A stretch of 64,000 nucleotides of DNA from Ga0077548 sp035440445 (lineage in GTDB: Bacteria > Pseudomonadota > Alphaproteobacteria > Rhizobiales > Xanthobacteraceae). Both the position numbers and the translations under genes were made by a program. The notes under the pieces were generated by a model that was not told the DNA's origin, ran no database searches, and was given only the letters and a program-made list of their open reading frames with translations. Location: positions 157,766 through 221,765 of the forward strand of contig DAORMJ010000001.1 in assembly GCA_035440445.1 (NCBI GenBank), given 5' to 3'. Shown piece by piece: positions 45,673 to 54,214 of this stretch; position 1 is the stretch's first letter, and each line of letters begins with the position of its first letter.

Positions 45673-45834
45673 ATGACACCACGCATCCGCTCGTTGGCGC
45701 CGGAGGCGCCGATGGTGTTTCGCGAATTCGTTCGCCAGCTCGAGCGGCTTCACGCGCCCCCCGCGAAGAAAGCCGAAAAGCCAAAGCGCGCACCGCGCGC
45801 GAAAGCCAAACCCAAAACGAAAAGGAAGCGCTGA
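45673..45834 (+). CDS. Small, very basic protein between gp3.5-like gene and prohead protease
   Basis: A 53-aa frame: MTPRIRSLAPEAPMVFREFV, RQLERLH, then a Lys/Ala/Pro tail (KKAEKPKRAPRAKAKPKTKR). Its stop overlaps the protease start (TGATG), so it is probably translated and coupled. The FxREFVRQLERL segment recalls FDAFVRELARF of the gp3.5-like protein. The tail could bind DNA or act as a disordered scaffold; no family is recognised. Confidence 0.55.
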   Translation: MTPRIRSLAPEAPMVFREFVRQLERLHAPPAKKAEKPKRAPRAKAKPKTKRKR

Positions 45835-46379
45835 TGCTGTTTCCCATGAACGACAGCAAAGCGCTTCGTTTCGACTGCAAGTCCATCGATGCGTCGGGCG
45901 TCTTCACCGGCTATGCCGCGCGCTTCAACTCCGCCGACCTCGGCCGCGATCTCATCGTGCCCGGTGCTTTTGCGGAGAGCCTCGCGCAACGGGGTGCGGC
46001 GGGCGTGCGCATGTTGTTTCAGCACGATCCGGCCGAACCGATCGGCGTGTGGCTGGAACTGCGCGAAGATGCTCGCGGGCTGTTCGCGCGCGGGCGGCTC
46101 ATTTCCGAAATCGCGCGAGGGCGGGAAGTGCTGTCGCTGATGCGCGCGGGCGCGATCGACGGTTTGTCGATCGGTTTTCGTACCGTCGAAGGCCGTACCA
46201 ATCCGAAGACCGGCATCCGCCGTATTGCAAAAATCGATCTTTGGGAGATCAGCGTTGTGACCTTCCCGATGCATCCGGGCGCGCGTGTCGCGGCGTTGAA
46301 GCGCGACGCGCCGCATTCCCGCAATCTTGCTGCCACCATCCGCCGTGCGGCGGATTTCATTCATCCGTCCACGAGGTAA
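45834..46379 (+). CDS. HK97-family prohead protease (GTA gp4)
   Basis: A 181-aa serine protease that trims the capsid scaffold during head maturation. Family features are FTGYAARFNSADLGRDLIVP, MLFQHDPAEPIGVW (His in the catalytic dyad) and AGAIDGLSIGF with the nucleophile Ser. Start ATG overlaps the previous stop; an internal Met5 is also possible. Confidence 0.88.
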   Translation: MLFPMNDSKALRFDCKSIDASGVFTGYAARFNSADLGRDLIVPGAFAESLAQRGAAGVRMLFQHDPAEPIGVWLELREDARGLFARGRLISEIARGREVLSLMRAGAIDGLSIGFRTVEGRTNPKTGIRRIAKIDLWEISVVTFPMHPGARVAALKRDAPHSRNLAATIRRAADFIHPSTR

Positions 46380-46382
46380 CCT

Positions 46383-47645
46383 ATGGAACAACTGTTGAAT
46401 CCTTCTCCCGAAATCAAATCGGCCGGCGGCGGTGAAGTCGCCGCGGCCTTCGATGACTTCATGCGCTCGTTCGAGGCCTTCAAGTCCGAGAACGATGTCC
46501 GTCTCGACCAGATCGAGCGCCGCTCCGCCGATGTGCTGACCGGCGAGAAAGTCGATCGCATCAACTCCGCACTGACCGAACAGAAGCGCGTGCTCGACGA
46601 GCTCGTGCTGCGCGGACGCCGTCCGTCGCTCGGGCAGACGAAGCATTTTCCGAGCGGCGCCGAACTCGAGCATCGATCCGCGTTCGATGCCTATGTTCGC
46701 AGCGGCGAGTCGTCCGGTTTGAAGCGGCTGGAAGGCAAGGCGCTCGCGGTATCGACCAACGCCGGTGCCGATGGCGGCTATCTCGTGCCGGAAGAAACCG
46801 AGCGCGAAATCGGCCGCAGGCTCGCGAACATCTCGCCGATCCGCGCGATTGCGGGTTATCGGCAGGTGTCGTCGAACGTCTATCGCAAGCCGTTTCTGAT
46901 TTCGGGTGCCGCGACCGGCTGGGTCGGCGAGACCACCGCGCGCAGCAGTGCCACGGCGTCGCCGACGCTCGCCGAACTCGCGTTTCCGACCGTCGAGCTT
47001 TACGCCATGCCGGCCGCGACGCAGACGCTGCTCGATGACGCCGCCGTCAACCTCGACGAGTGGATCGCGGCCGAAGTCGATACCGTATTCGCGGAGCAGG
47101 AGGGCAAGGCCTTCGTCGATGGCGACGGCACCAACAAGCCGCGCGGTTTTCTCGATTACGACAAGGTCGCGGAAAGCTCCTGGGCCTGGACCAAGCTCGG
47201 CTTCATCATCTCGGGTGCCGCCGGCGAATTCCCGGAAGAGAATCCGTCCGATCCGCTGGTCGATCTCGTCTATGCGCTCAAAAGCGGCTATCGCCAGAAC
47301 GGCACCTTCGTGATGAACCGCCGCACGCAGGGCGAAATCCGCAAGCTCAAGGACGATAACGGGCATTATCTCTGGACGCCGCCGGCACAGGCCGGCGCGC
47401 CGGCGACGCTCATGGGCTTCCCGGTCGCGGAAGCCGAGGACATGCCGAACATGGCTTCGGGGTCCTATTCGATTGCCTTCGGCGATTTCCGCCGCGGCTA
47501 TCTCGTGATCGACCGGCAGGGTGTGCGCGTCTTGCGCGATCCTTATTCGTCGAAGCCTTACGTGCTGTTCTATGTGACCAAGCGCGTCGGCGGCGGCGTG
47601 CAGGACTTCGATGCGATCAAGCTTCTGAAGTTCAGCGCGACGTAA
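46383..47645 (+). CDS. HK97-fold major capsid protein (GTA gp5)
   Basis: A 420-aa capsid subunit. An N-terminal charged helical delta-domain (residues about 15-85) is followed by the HK97 core: GGYLVPEETEREIGRRLANI, GWVGETTAR, EWIAAEVDTVFAEQEGKAFV and FVMNRRTQGEIRKLKD. Its 3' end overlaps the 3' end of the convergent serine protease gene by 14 bp. Confidence 0.92.
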   Translation: MEQLLNPSPEIKSAGGGEVAAAFDDFMRSFEAFKSENDVRLDQIERRSADVLTGEKVDRINSALTEQKRVLDELVLRGRRPSLGQTKHFPSGAELEHRSAFDAYVRSGESSGLKRLEGKALAVSTNAGADGGYLVPEETEREIGRRLANISPIRAIAGYRQVSSNVYRKPFLISGAATGWVGETTARSSATASPTLAELAFPTVELYAMPAATQTLLDDAAVNLDEWIAAEVDTVFAEQEGKAFVDGDGTNKPRGFLDYDKVAESSWAWTKLGFIISGAAGEFPEENPSDPLVDLVYALKSGYRQNGTFVMNRRTQGEIRKLKDDNGHYLWTPPAQAGAPATLMGFPVAEAEDMPNMASGSYSIAFGDFRRGYLVIDRQGVRVLRDPYSSKPYVLFYVTKRVGGGVQDFDAIKLLKFSAT

Positions 47646-48393
47646 ATCCGCGCCGGTACATGACGCGGCGCGGCGGCACCGGTGCTGCCGCGCTGACATG
47701 CGTTCCGTTCGGTGACGGCGGCGCCGCAAAAGGCGCCGTCGTGATCGGCACGTAATGCGTGAGATGCCCGCAGGAGAAGCCCTTCTCGGGGTGCGAAGCG
47801 CGGGTGATGATGCCGACCAATGCGCCGTTGCGCAGCACCGCGCCGCCGGAGTCGCCGAAACAGGCGCTGGCGGTGAAGTCGCTCATGCGATCCGGCGCGA
47901 CGAGGCGAAACGGACGCAGCACGACGACCGGCGCTTCGTGCAATGCGCCGAGCTTGCCGCGCAACGCTTCCTTGGTCGCGCCATAGCCTGCGATGCGGAA
48001 GTCGCCGTCCGTGCCTTGCGTGCCGATTTCGATCGGCAGCGACGTTGCGGGGAGCGGCTCGCGCAATTGCAGAATGAGTGCGTCGCCTTGCACCGAGACG
48101 ACGCGGCCATTGGCGAGCGTCGCGGTTTGCAGGCGTTGCAGGATCGCGAAGCGCTTGCCGCCGATATCCACCGCGCGCGGGCCGCAATGCGCGGCAGTCG
48201 CGACATGCAACCGGTCGATAACCGTGCCCGAGCAATTCAGCACGCCGGCCGGGCCGACGATGCGAACCATGTGGCGCCCTAGCGAGGATTGCGACCCGAG
48301 TACGATGGCTTGCGCCTGCGCGCTCGCGAAGAGGCCGATGCAGGCGAGCGCAAACGTGCGCGCAATACGACGAATTTGTAACGGCTTCTGCAT
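47632..48393 (-). CDS. Trypsin-like S1 serine protease (first of two)
   Basis: A 253-aa secreted protease. A signal peptide ends near AQAQAIVLGS, where the mature S1 start would be. The triad is visible as His in ATAAHC, Asp in QGDALILQL and Ser in ACFGDSGGAV. It lies antisense inside the GTA cluster and overlaps the capsid gene end by 14 bp. Periplasmic or secreted; substrate unknown. It has a Pro-rich C-terminal tail. Confidence 0.85.
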   Translation of the reverse strand: MQKPLQIRRIARTFALACIGLFASAQAQAIVLGSQSSLGRHMVRIVGPAGVLNCSGTVIDRLHVATAAHCGPRAVDIGGKRFAILQRLQTATLANGRVVSVQGDALILQLREPLPATSLPIEIGTQGTDGDFRIAGYGATKEALRGKLGALHEAPVVVLRPFRLVAPDRMSDFTASACFGDSGGAVLRNGALVGIITRASHPEKGFSCGHLTHYVPITTAPFAAPPSPNGTHVSAAAPVPPRRVMYRRGFTSR

Positions 48394-48447
48394 CGTGCCC
48401 CGAATCCCGGCTTCGATTGTAGCAAGCGCGACGCGGCGCGAAAGGGC

Positions 48448-49176
48448 TCAGTCGATGGAGGAGCCGAGGCGCTTCGCCGTCGCGCGGATCCAGTCGAGCT
48501 GCAGCGAGACCATGACGATGCCGGTGACGACGCCGCAGTTGCGGCCGTTCTTGCCGCCGGCCCAGGCGATGACGCCGTGCAGGATCAACGTGCCGTTTTC
48601 GTTGCGATAGGCGCTGCCGCCGGAGTCGCCGGTACACGAACCAGCGGGCGGCGTATCCGGCACGGGGGTGAGGCGAAGCATGATGCCGCCTGTGGTGCCG
48701 CTGCTGACGAGCCGGACCGCGCGAAGCGTACCGATGCGCCGGTCGCCTTCCTGGCCTTCGCCGAAACCGGCGATGATGAAGGAAGTGCCGCGCGGCGGAA
48801 ACGCTTTCTCGGCGGAAAGACGCGCGGGTCGAAGCGGCCGTGGCGCGGGAGACGCAAGTTTCAGGAGCGCCATGTCCGGCGAGGGGCGGCGCGTCTGATA
48901 GGTGTCGGTGCGGAACGCCGGATGCAACACGATCCGCGCAACCGGAATCGAAACACCGCCGGCATTGATGGAGAAATCGCCTCCGCCGGCGACGCAATGC
49001 CCTGCGGTGAGCACGAGATCGCGCGCGATCAGGGTGCCGGAGCAATCCTGTCCGCTCGAGGTAACGAGCACGGTGTGCTGCTGGCCGCTCGCGTCGCTAT
49101 TGCGCGCGCCCACGATCGCGGCGGCACCCGAGAGCGACGCGGCGAGCGCCGCAAAAACGATAGCGAAGCGAAGCAT
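48448..49176 (-). CDS. Trypsin-like S1 serine protease (second of two)
   Basis: A 242-aa protease with a signal peptide (LRFAIVFAALAASLSGAAA) and mature start IVGARNSD. His in LTAGHC, Asp in SPDMALLKL and Ser in CTGDSGGSAY form the triad. It precedes the first protease by 54 bp on the same strand, so they may be co-transcribed. The two proteins differ too much to be a recent duplication. Confidence 0.87.
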   Translation of the reverse strand: MLRFAIVFAALAASLSGAAAIVGARNSDASGQQHTVLVTSSGQDCSGTLIARDLVLTAGHCVAGGGDFSINAGGVSIPVARIVLHPAFRTDTYQTRRPSPDMALLKLASPAPRPLRPARLSAEKAFPPRGTSFIIAGFGEGQEGDRRIGTLRAVRLVSSGTTGGIMLRLTPVPDTPPAGSCTGDSGGSAYRNENGTLILHGVIAWAGGKNGRNCGVVTGIVMVSLQLDWIRATAKRLGSSID

Positions 49177-49236
49177 CGAAACTCCTGCGGGGGCTGATCT
49201 CGCGCGCGCCTTCATGCTTGTCAACTGGACGAAATC

Positions 49237-49800
49237 ATGGCCGCCATTTTGTTAGAACCGCCGGCGAGCGAGCCGCTCTCGCTTTCCGATGCGAAGACCT
49301 ATCTGCGCGTCGATCACGAACACGAAGATGCGCTGATTGCCGCGATGATCGCGGCGGCGCGCATTCAGGTCGAAGCGCGCACGCGCCGCGCCCTGATCAC
49401 GCAAAACTGGCGGATCGTGCTCGATCGCTGGCCGCCTTCCGGCGTGATTGCCGCGCCGGTTTCCCCGTTACGCAGGGTGCTTGCGGCGCGGCTGCGCGAT
49501 CCCGCGGGCGAAAGCCTGCCGCTCGACACGGACGTCTTTATTGCGAACACGGCCTCGTCTCCGGGCATGATCGAATTCGACACCGGCAGGGTCGTTCATC
49601 CGGCGAAGCCCTTTGCCGGAATCGAAATCGACGTAGAGGCCGGTTACGGCGAGGCGGCCGATGTGCCGGCACCGCTCCTGCAGGCGATCCGGCTCTTGCT
49701 CGCGCGGGCTTACGAATATCGCGGTAACGAGAATAACGACATTGCGATGCCGGAAGGCATCGCCGCACTGCTCGCGCCTTATCGCGTGGTGTCGTTGTGA
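49237..49800 (+). CDS. Head-tail connector protein (GTA gp6-like)
   Basis: A 187-aa head-tail joining protein of the gp6/DUF group: LSLSDAKTYLRVDHEHEDAL, AARIQVEARTRRALITQNW and APLLQAIRLLLARAYEYRGN. It builds the ring under the portal. It overlaps the following gene by 4 bp (GTGA). Confidence 0.85.
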   Translation: MAAILLEPPASEPLSLSDAKTYLRVDHEHEDALIAAMIAAARIQVEARTRRALITQNWRIVLDRWPPSGVIAAPVSPLRRVLAARLRDPAGESLPLDTDVFIANTASSPGMIEFDTGRVVHPAKPFAGIEIDVEAGYGEAADVPAPLLQAIRLLLARAYEYRGNENNDIAMPEGIAALLAPYRVVSL

Positions 49801-50120
49801 GCGGCATCGGCGAATTCCGTCACCGGCTTGCGCTCGAAGTCGCGGAAGAAACTGCAGATGGCGCCGGAGGCGTCATCCGCTCCTTCGCACCGCTTGGGCA
49901 AATCTGGGCGAAGATCGAGCCCGCGACGTTCGATGATCGCATGCTTTCGGACAAGCGGATCGGCGTGCTCACGCATCGCATCACGCTTCGGCACCGGGAA
50001 TCGTTGACGCTTTCGCATCGCTTCGTGCTCGGCACGCGCGTCTTCGTCATTCGTGCGCTCCGCGACCCGGACGAGACGCGGCGCTACATCGAATGTCTGG
50101 TCGAGGAGCAGCATCCGTGA
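49797..50120 (+). CDS. Head closure/head-tail adaptor protein
   Basis: A 107-aa SPP1 gp16-type head closure protein with GTG start: GEFRHRLALEVAEETADGAG, IWAKIEPATFDDRMLSDKRI and RYIECLVEEQ. It is coupled on both sides by 4-bp overlaps with its neighbours, as in intact GTA clusters. Confidence 0.85.
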   Translation: MSGIGEFRHRLALEVAEETADGAGGVIRSFAPLGQIWAKIEPATFDDRMLSDKRIGVLTHRITLRHRESLTLSHRFVLGTRVFVIRALRDPDETRRYIECLVEEQHP

Positions 50121-50451
50121 AGCTGCGCGCGGCTTTTCGTGCGGGCGTGTGGCTGCGCCGTCTGCGCGCGTCGAACGCAGATATTCGCGACGCCGTCGCG
50201 GATGCGGCGGCCGAGGCGCTGCGCAACGAGGTCGAGCGAACCGCGGGCGTTGCAACTGTAATCGAGAGCCTCGGTCATCGCCGTTTGGTCGGCTCGGCTT
50301 CGCCGGAAGATGCGGCGCGCGAATTCGGAGCACTTGAACAACCCGCAACACCCTGGCTCGCGCCAGTCCTCCCGCTGGCGCGCGGGAGCCGATGCGGGCG
50401 GCAGCTTTGTCCGCTGCCGCCCGCGCAGTTTCACCGCAAAGGAAAAAGTAA
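50117..50451 (+). pseudogene. HK97 gp10-like tail component, broken by a -1 frameshift
   Basis: GTG at 50117 begins MKLRAAFRAGVWLRRLRASN. After TPWLAP (to 50365) the continuing frame turns unnatural, whereas the -1 frame gives AREPMRAAALSAAARAV and stops at TAA (50449-50451), coupled as TAATG to the next gene. One base is missing between 50354 and 50386. Restored length would be about 111 aa. Confidence 0.65.
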
Positions 50452-50858
50452 TGCCTGCATCGGCAGCAGCCTTGCGCGCCGCGATTTTCGGCGCGTTGAA
50501 AGCGGACGGCCCGCTTGCCGCCATGCTCGGCGGCGCGAAGATCTACGACGAGCCACCGCGCGAGGCATCGCTGCCTTACGTGACGCTCGGTGAGGCGGTG
50601 GTGTCTGACCGCTCGACGTGCACGGAAGACGGCGAGGAGCACGCGCTGAGTTTGCATGTCTGGTCGCGACAGGGCGGACACCGAGAGGCGCATTTGCTTT
50701 CGGGGGCGCTGTTGCAGGCGCTCGTGGATGCGCCGCTGAACCCGGCCGGTCATCACCTTGCCAATCTGCGCTTTGTCGTCGCCGATATTCGTCGCGAGGC
50801 CGACGGCCGCACTTATCACGGCATCGTGCGGCTGCGTGCGGTGACGGAGCCTGCGTAG
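50451..50858 (+). CDS. DUF3168 family tail-completion protein
   Basis: A 135-aa protein: ALRAAIFGALKADGPLAAML, YDEPPREASLPYVTLGEAVV and EHALSLHVWSRQGGHREAHL, the family signature. DUF3168 proteins (lambda gpU-like) close the tail top. Start overlaps the previous stop (TAATG). Confidence 0.85.
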   Translation: MPASAAALRAAIFGALKADGPLAAMLGGAKIYDEPPREASLPYVTLGEAVVSDRSTCTEDGEEHALSLHVWSRQGGHREAHLLSGALLQALVDAPLNPAGHHLANLRFVVADIRREADGRTYHGIVRLRAVTEPA

Positions 50859-50869
50859 CGCCTTTTGCT

Positions 50870-50983
50870 GTCATTCCGGACGCGGCGAAGCCGCGATCCG
50901 GAATCCAGCGGCGATACGGCAAATCCTGCGCAAGCGGCTTCTGGATTCCGGGTTCAGCGCGTTCCGCGCTGCCCCGGAATGAC
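50870..50983. repeat. Interspersed palindromic repeat, GTCATTCCGG family, copy 3
   Basis: GTCATTCCGGACGCGGCGAA at the left, CCCCGGAATGAC at the right, with inner ATCCGGAATCCAG/CTGGATTCCGG. It lies between DUF3168 and the tail-tube gene and would put a strong hairpin in the cluster transcript. Confidence 0.8.
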
Positions 50984-51025
50984 AAATATTTTTGAGCCGA
51001 TGGCTATCGCGCAAGGAGAACGAAA

Positions 51026-51433
51026 ATGCCCGCGCAAAAGGGAAAAGACTTACTGTTGAAGATCGACGACGACGGCTCCTTCGTCACCGTCGCGGGATTG
51101 CGAAGCAAGACGCTCGCCTTCAACGCGCAGACAGTGGACGTCACACATGCGGAATCCTCCGGGCGGTGGCGCGAACTCCTGTCGGGTGCCGGCGTGCGGC
51201 GCGCTTCGCTGTCGGCGTCCGGAATTTTCAAGGATGCTGCATCGGACGCATTGGTGCGCGAAGCCTTCTTCAATGGCAGCTCGCCGGAATGCCAGATCGT
51301 GATCCCGGATTTCGGCACCATCGAAGGTGCATTCCAGATCGGCGCTTTGGAATTCTCCGGTAATCACGATGGCGAAGTGAATTTCGAGATTTCGCTGGAA
51401 AGTGCCGGCGAACTGACCTTCGAGGCCGCGTGA
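51026..51433 (+). CDS. TP901-1 family phage major tail protein (GTA gp9)
   Basis: A 135-aa tail-tube subunit: KGKDLLLKIDDDGSFVTVAG, GLRSKTLAFNAQTVDVT and GALEFSGNHDGEVNFEISLE. RBS AAGGAGA precedes ATG. Overlaps gp10 start by one base (TGATG). Confidence 0.9.
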   Translation: MPAQKGKDLLLKIDDDGSFVTVAGLRSKTLAFNAQTVDVTHAESSGRWRELLSGAGVRRASLSASGIFKDAASDALVREAFFNGSSPECQIVIPDFGTIEGAFQIGALEFSGNHDGEVNFEISLESAGELTFEAA

Positions 51434-51753
51434 TGGTGAACCGCCACCGTGGCGAGATCGAAGCCGAGCTCGGCGGCAGGCGGCGCAGGCTTTGCCTGAC
51501 GCTCGGCGCGCTTGCCGAGCTCGAAGCCGCTTTCGGCGCGGACGATCTTTCCGCGCTCGCGGAGCGTTTCAGCAGCGGCAAGTTGTCGGCGCGCGATGCG
51601 CTCCGCGTCATTGGCGCTGGACTTCGCGGGGCGGGCGAAGAGATCGCGGACGAAGAGGTGGCACAGCTTGCGTCTCGAGAAGGTGCGGCGGGCTATGTCC
51701 GCGTCGTCGTCGAATTGTTGTCCGCAACCTTCGGCGTGAGCGAGCCGCGATGA
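51433..51753 (+). CDS. Gene transfer agent family protein (gp10-like tail assembly)
   Basis: A 106-aa protein with HRGEIEAELGGRRRRLCLTL, GALAELEAAFGADDLSALAE and ARDALRVIGAGLRGAGEEIA, matching the GTA gp10 family, probably a tail assembly chaperone. ATGA overlap with the next gene; TGATG with the previous. Confidence 0.85.
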   Translation: MVNRHRGEIEAELGGRRRRLCLTLGALAELEAAFGADDLSALAERFSSGKLSARDALRVIGAGLRGAGEEIADEEVAQLASREGAAGYVRVVVELLSATFGVSEPR

Positions 51754-51992
51754 CGAGCCCGCCGCCGTTTCCCTGGGCGGCGGCGATGGCCTTCGGCTTC
51801 GGCGTGCTGCGGCTTTCTTCCGAAGAATTCTGGAAGCTTACGCCGCGCGAACTCGCGGCCGTCATACGCGCGCTGCACGGCCAAAACGCGCCGCTCTCGC
51901 GCGAGAGCTTGAATGAACTGATCGCGCGCTTTCCGGACCGGGCACATCCTTCGAGACGCGACCCATACAAGTCGGCTTTAGCCGACTTGTAA
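51750..51992 (+). CDS. rcc01693 family (TIGR02216) protein, phage tail assembly chaperone, repeat-altered C-terminus
   Basis: An 80-aa protein: PPPFPWAAAMAFGFGVLRLS, SEEFWKLTPRELAAVIRALH match TIGR02216, the gp10.1-like partner of gp10. The last 14 or so codons (RRDPYKSALADL) come from a palindromic element inserted at 51951-52089, which also provides the stop codon. Confidence 0.8.
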   Translation: MTSPPPFPWAAAMAFGFGVLRLSSEEFWKLTPRELAAVIRALHGQNAPLSRESLNELIARFPDRAHPSRRDPYKSALADL

Positions 51993-52089
51993 ATTTAAAT
52001 ACTGATGTCGGATAAATCCGACATCAGTGGCTCGCTCCTCAGGATGAGACCCTCATGGTGAGGAGCGGCGCTTCCGCGCCGCGTCTCGA
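51951..52089. repeat. Nested-hairpin repeat element (139 bp)
   Basis: Outer arms TCGAGACGCG (51951-51960) and CGCGTCTCGA (52080-52089). Inside are two perfect hairpins: 10-bp arms ACAAGTCGGC/GCCGACTTGT with TTTA loop (51967-51990), and 12-bp arms ACTGATGTCGGA/TCCGACATCAGT with TAAA loop (52001-52028). A third weaker one (CTCCTCAGGATGAG) follows. Lies over the end of the rcc01693 gene. Confidence 0.8.
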
Positions 52090-52112
52090 ACCATGAAGTT
52101 GAGAGAGAACAC

Positions 52113-52688
52113 ATGACAGAAATCGACGGCATCTCCGTTTCGGTCGACGCCGACCTCAGCGACTTCCGCCGCGAGCTTGCCGAAGCCGACCGGCTTTCGC
52201 GCGGCTTCGGCGCATCCTTCTCGCGCGCACTGAGCCAAGCCATCGTGCAGGGCAAGAGCTTCGGCGATGTGATCCGCACGCTCGGATTGCGGCTTTCAAG
52301 TCTTGCCCTGAACGCCGCGTTCAAGCCGATCGAGCAGGGGCTTTCGGGCGCGTTCAACGGCCTGTTCTCCGGTCTCATGGGCGGCGGCAGCAGCCTTGGC
52401 AATCTTCCGAGCGTTACGCCGTTTGCAAAAGGCGGCGTCGTCGCGACACCCAGCTACTTTCCGCTCGGCAACGCGCTTGGTGTTGCAGGCGAACGCGGCG
52501 CGGAAGCGATTCTGCCGCTTGCGCGCGGCAGCGACGGACGCCTCGGCGTGCGGGCCGAAAATTCGCAGCGTCCGCTTGCCGTGAATGTCAGCATTACAGC
52601 ACAGGACGCAGCGAGCTTCCGCCGCTCGGAGGCTTTTGTTTCCGGCATGATTGCGCGTGCCGTCGCGCGCGGGGAACGGAATCTGTAA
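52113..52688 (+). CDS. GTA tape-measure-like tail protein (gp11)
   Basis: A 191-aa protein of the short GTA tape-measure type: ISVSVDADLSDFRRELAEAD, RLSRGFGASFSRALSQAIVQ, hydrophobic GAFNGLFSGLMGGG and FPLGNALGVAGERGAEAILP (typical tape-measure C-terminal motif). It sets tail length in GTAs and small siphoviruses. Confidence 0.83.
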   Translation: MTEIDGISVSVDADLSDFRRELAEADRLSRGFGASFSRALSQAIVQGKSFGDVIRTLGLRLSSLALNAAFKPIEQGLSGAFNGLFSGLMGGGSSLGNLPSVTPFAKGGVVATPSYFPLGNALGVAGERGAEAILPLARGSDGRLGVRAENSQRPLAVNVSITAQDAASFRRSEAFVSGMIARAVARGERNL

Positions 52689-53330
52689 ATGCCTGCATTC
52701 CATGAAGTGACATTTCCGCTCGACGTTGCGCTCGGCGCACGCGGCGGACCTGAGCGGCGCACGGAAATCGTGACGGCGGGATCAGGCCGCGAAGAGCGCA
52801 ATGCGCGCTGGGCGCACGCGCGGCGGCGCTGGAATGCGGGCTATGGTGTGAAGTCGCTCGCAACCCTGTCCGATGTCGTCGCCTTCTTCGAAGAGCGACG
52901 TGGGAGGCTTTACGGCTTTCGCTGGCGCGACCGGCTCGATCATTCCTCCGCCATGCTCGGCGCGGCCCCGTCGCCGCGCGATCAATCGCTCGGCACCGGC
53001 TACGGCGAGAGCGCGAGCTTTCAGTTGAAGAAGACCTACGGCGCGCTGCACGCGCCTTATGCGCGGCCGATTGCAAAGCCGGTCGCAAACAGCATTCGCG
53101 TTGCGGTTGACGGCGATGAGAGGGAAGCGGGCGTGGATTTCGACGCCGACAGCGCGACCGGGCTGATCGTCTTCCGCTCCGGGCGCATCCCGGCCGTAGG
53201 CGCGGTTGTGACCGCGGGATTTTTGTTCGACGTGCCGGTGCGTTTCGATACCGATTTTCTCGAAGTCGATCTTGCGGCCTTTGCGGCCGGAGAAATTCCG
53301 TCGATCCCCGTGGTCGAGATCCGGCCATGA
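52689..53330 (+). CDS. DUF2460 family distal tail protein (GTA gp12)
   Basis: A 213-aa distal tail protein (TIGR02217): FHEVTFPLDVALGARGGPER, RRWNAGYGVKSLATLSDVVA and GRLYGFRWRDRLDHSSAM. It starts on the base after the gp11 stop and overlaps DUF2163 by 4 bp (ATGA). Confidence 0.9.
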   Translation: MPAFHEVTFPLDVALGARGGPERRTEIVTAGSGREERNARWAHARRRWNAGYGVKSLATLSDVVAFFEERRGRLYGFRWRDRLDHSSAMLGAAPSPRDQSLGTGYGESASFQLKKTYGALHAPYARPIAKPVANSIRVAVDGDEREAGVDFDADSATGLIVFRSGRIPAVGAVVTAGFLFDVPVRFDTDFLEVDLAAFAAGEIPSIPVVEIRP

Positions 53331-54214
53331 GAACGATCCCGGAAGGACTCGCGGCGCACCTTGCGGGTGGCGCGACCACGCTTTGCCATTGCTGGAAGAT
53401 TGCGCGACGCGACGGCGTGATCCTCGGCTTCACCGATCACGACGAAGACTTGTCGTTCGGCGGCACGAACTTTCGCGCGGGCAGTTTCGAAGGCACCGAG
53501 AGCGAACAGCGCTTCGGGCTAGCCGTGACGGGCAGCGAGTTACACGGCGCGCTTTCGGATGATGCGATTTCGGAGGGCGATCTTCTCGCCGGGAAGTACG
53601 ATGCCGCGCGTGTCGAACTCTATTTGGTCGATTGGTCGAACCCGGAGAACCGTATTCTGGAGCGCAGCGGCGACATCGGCGAAGTGCGCCGCGAGGGTGC
53701 CGCCTTCGCCGCCGAGATCCGTGGCCTTGTGCATCAGCTCGATCAGGAAACCGGAAGAATTTACGCGGCATCCTGCGATGCCGAGATTGGCGATGGCCGC
53801 TGCAGGATCGATCTCGACGATCCGGCGTTTTGCGGGGCGGGCGAGATCGCGCTGGTGCAGGGTGCCGCACTCTTTATAGCGACGGGGCTCAATGCGTTCG
53901 ACGATGACTGGTTTTCGCGCGGCAAGCTGACCTGGACGAGCGGCGCGAATGACGGCGTTGCTGCCGAAGTCAAACTGCATCGAAACTAAAGCGCTCACGT
54001 GACGCTCGCGCTGTGGCAAGTGCCACCGCAGGCCATGCAGCCCGGCGATACCTTCACGCTCACCGCCGGTTGCGACAAGCGCTTTGAAACCTGCCGCGCG
54101 AAATTTGCAAATGCGCTGAACTTCCGCGGCTTCCCGCATATGCCGGGCAACGACTTCGTCGTCGGCTATGCCGTGCCGGGCGAGCCCTGCCATGACGGAA
54201 CGCCGAAACGATGA
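53327..54214 (+). pseudogene. DUF2163 family tail hub protein (GTA gp13) split by an in-frame TAA
   Basis: Codons from 53327 give 220 residues (GLAAHLAGGATTLCHCWKIA, FGGTNFRAGSFEGTESEQRF) up to TAA at 53987-53989. The same frame then resumes (GTG 53999) with TLALWQVPPQAMQPGDTFTL and CDKRFETCRAKFANALNFRG, the C-terminal phage_BR0599-type domain. One nonsense codon thus separates the two halves of a normal 295-aa gp13. A short re-initiated C-terminal piece is possible. Confidence 0.85.

Noticed and set aside
45750..47729. 659-aa minus-strand frame across protease and capsid genes
   Set aside because: Antisense shadow of two well-recognised structural genes with composition typical of reverse-strand GC-rich code.
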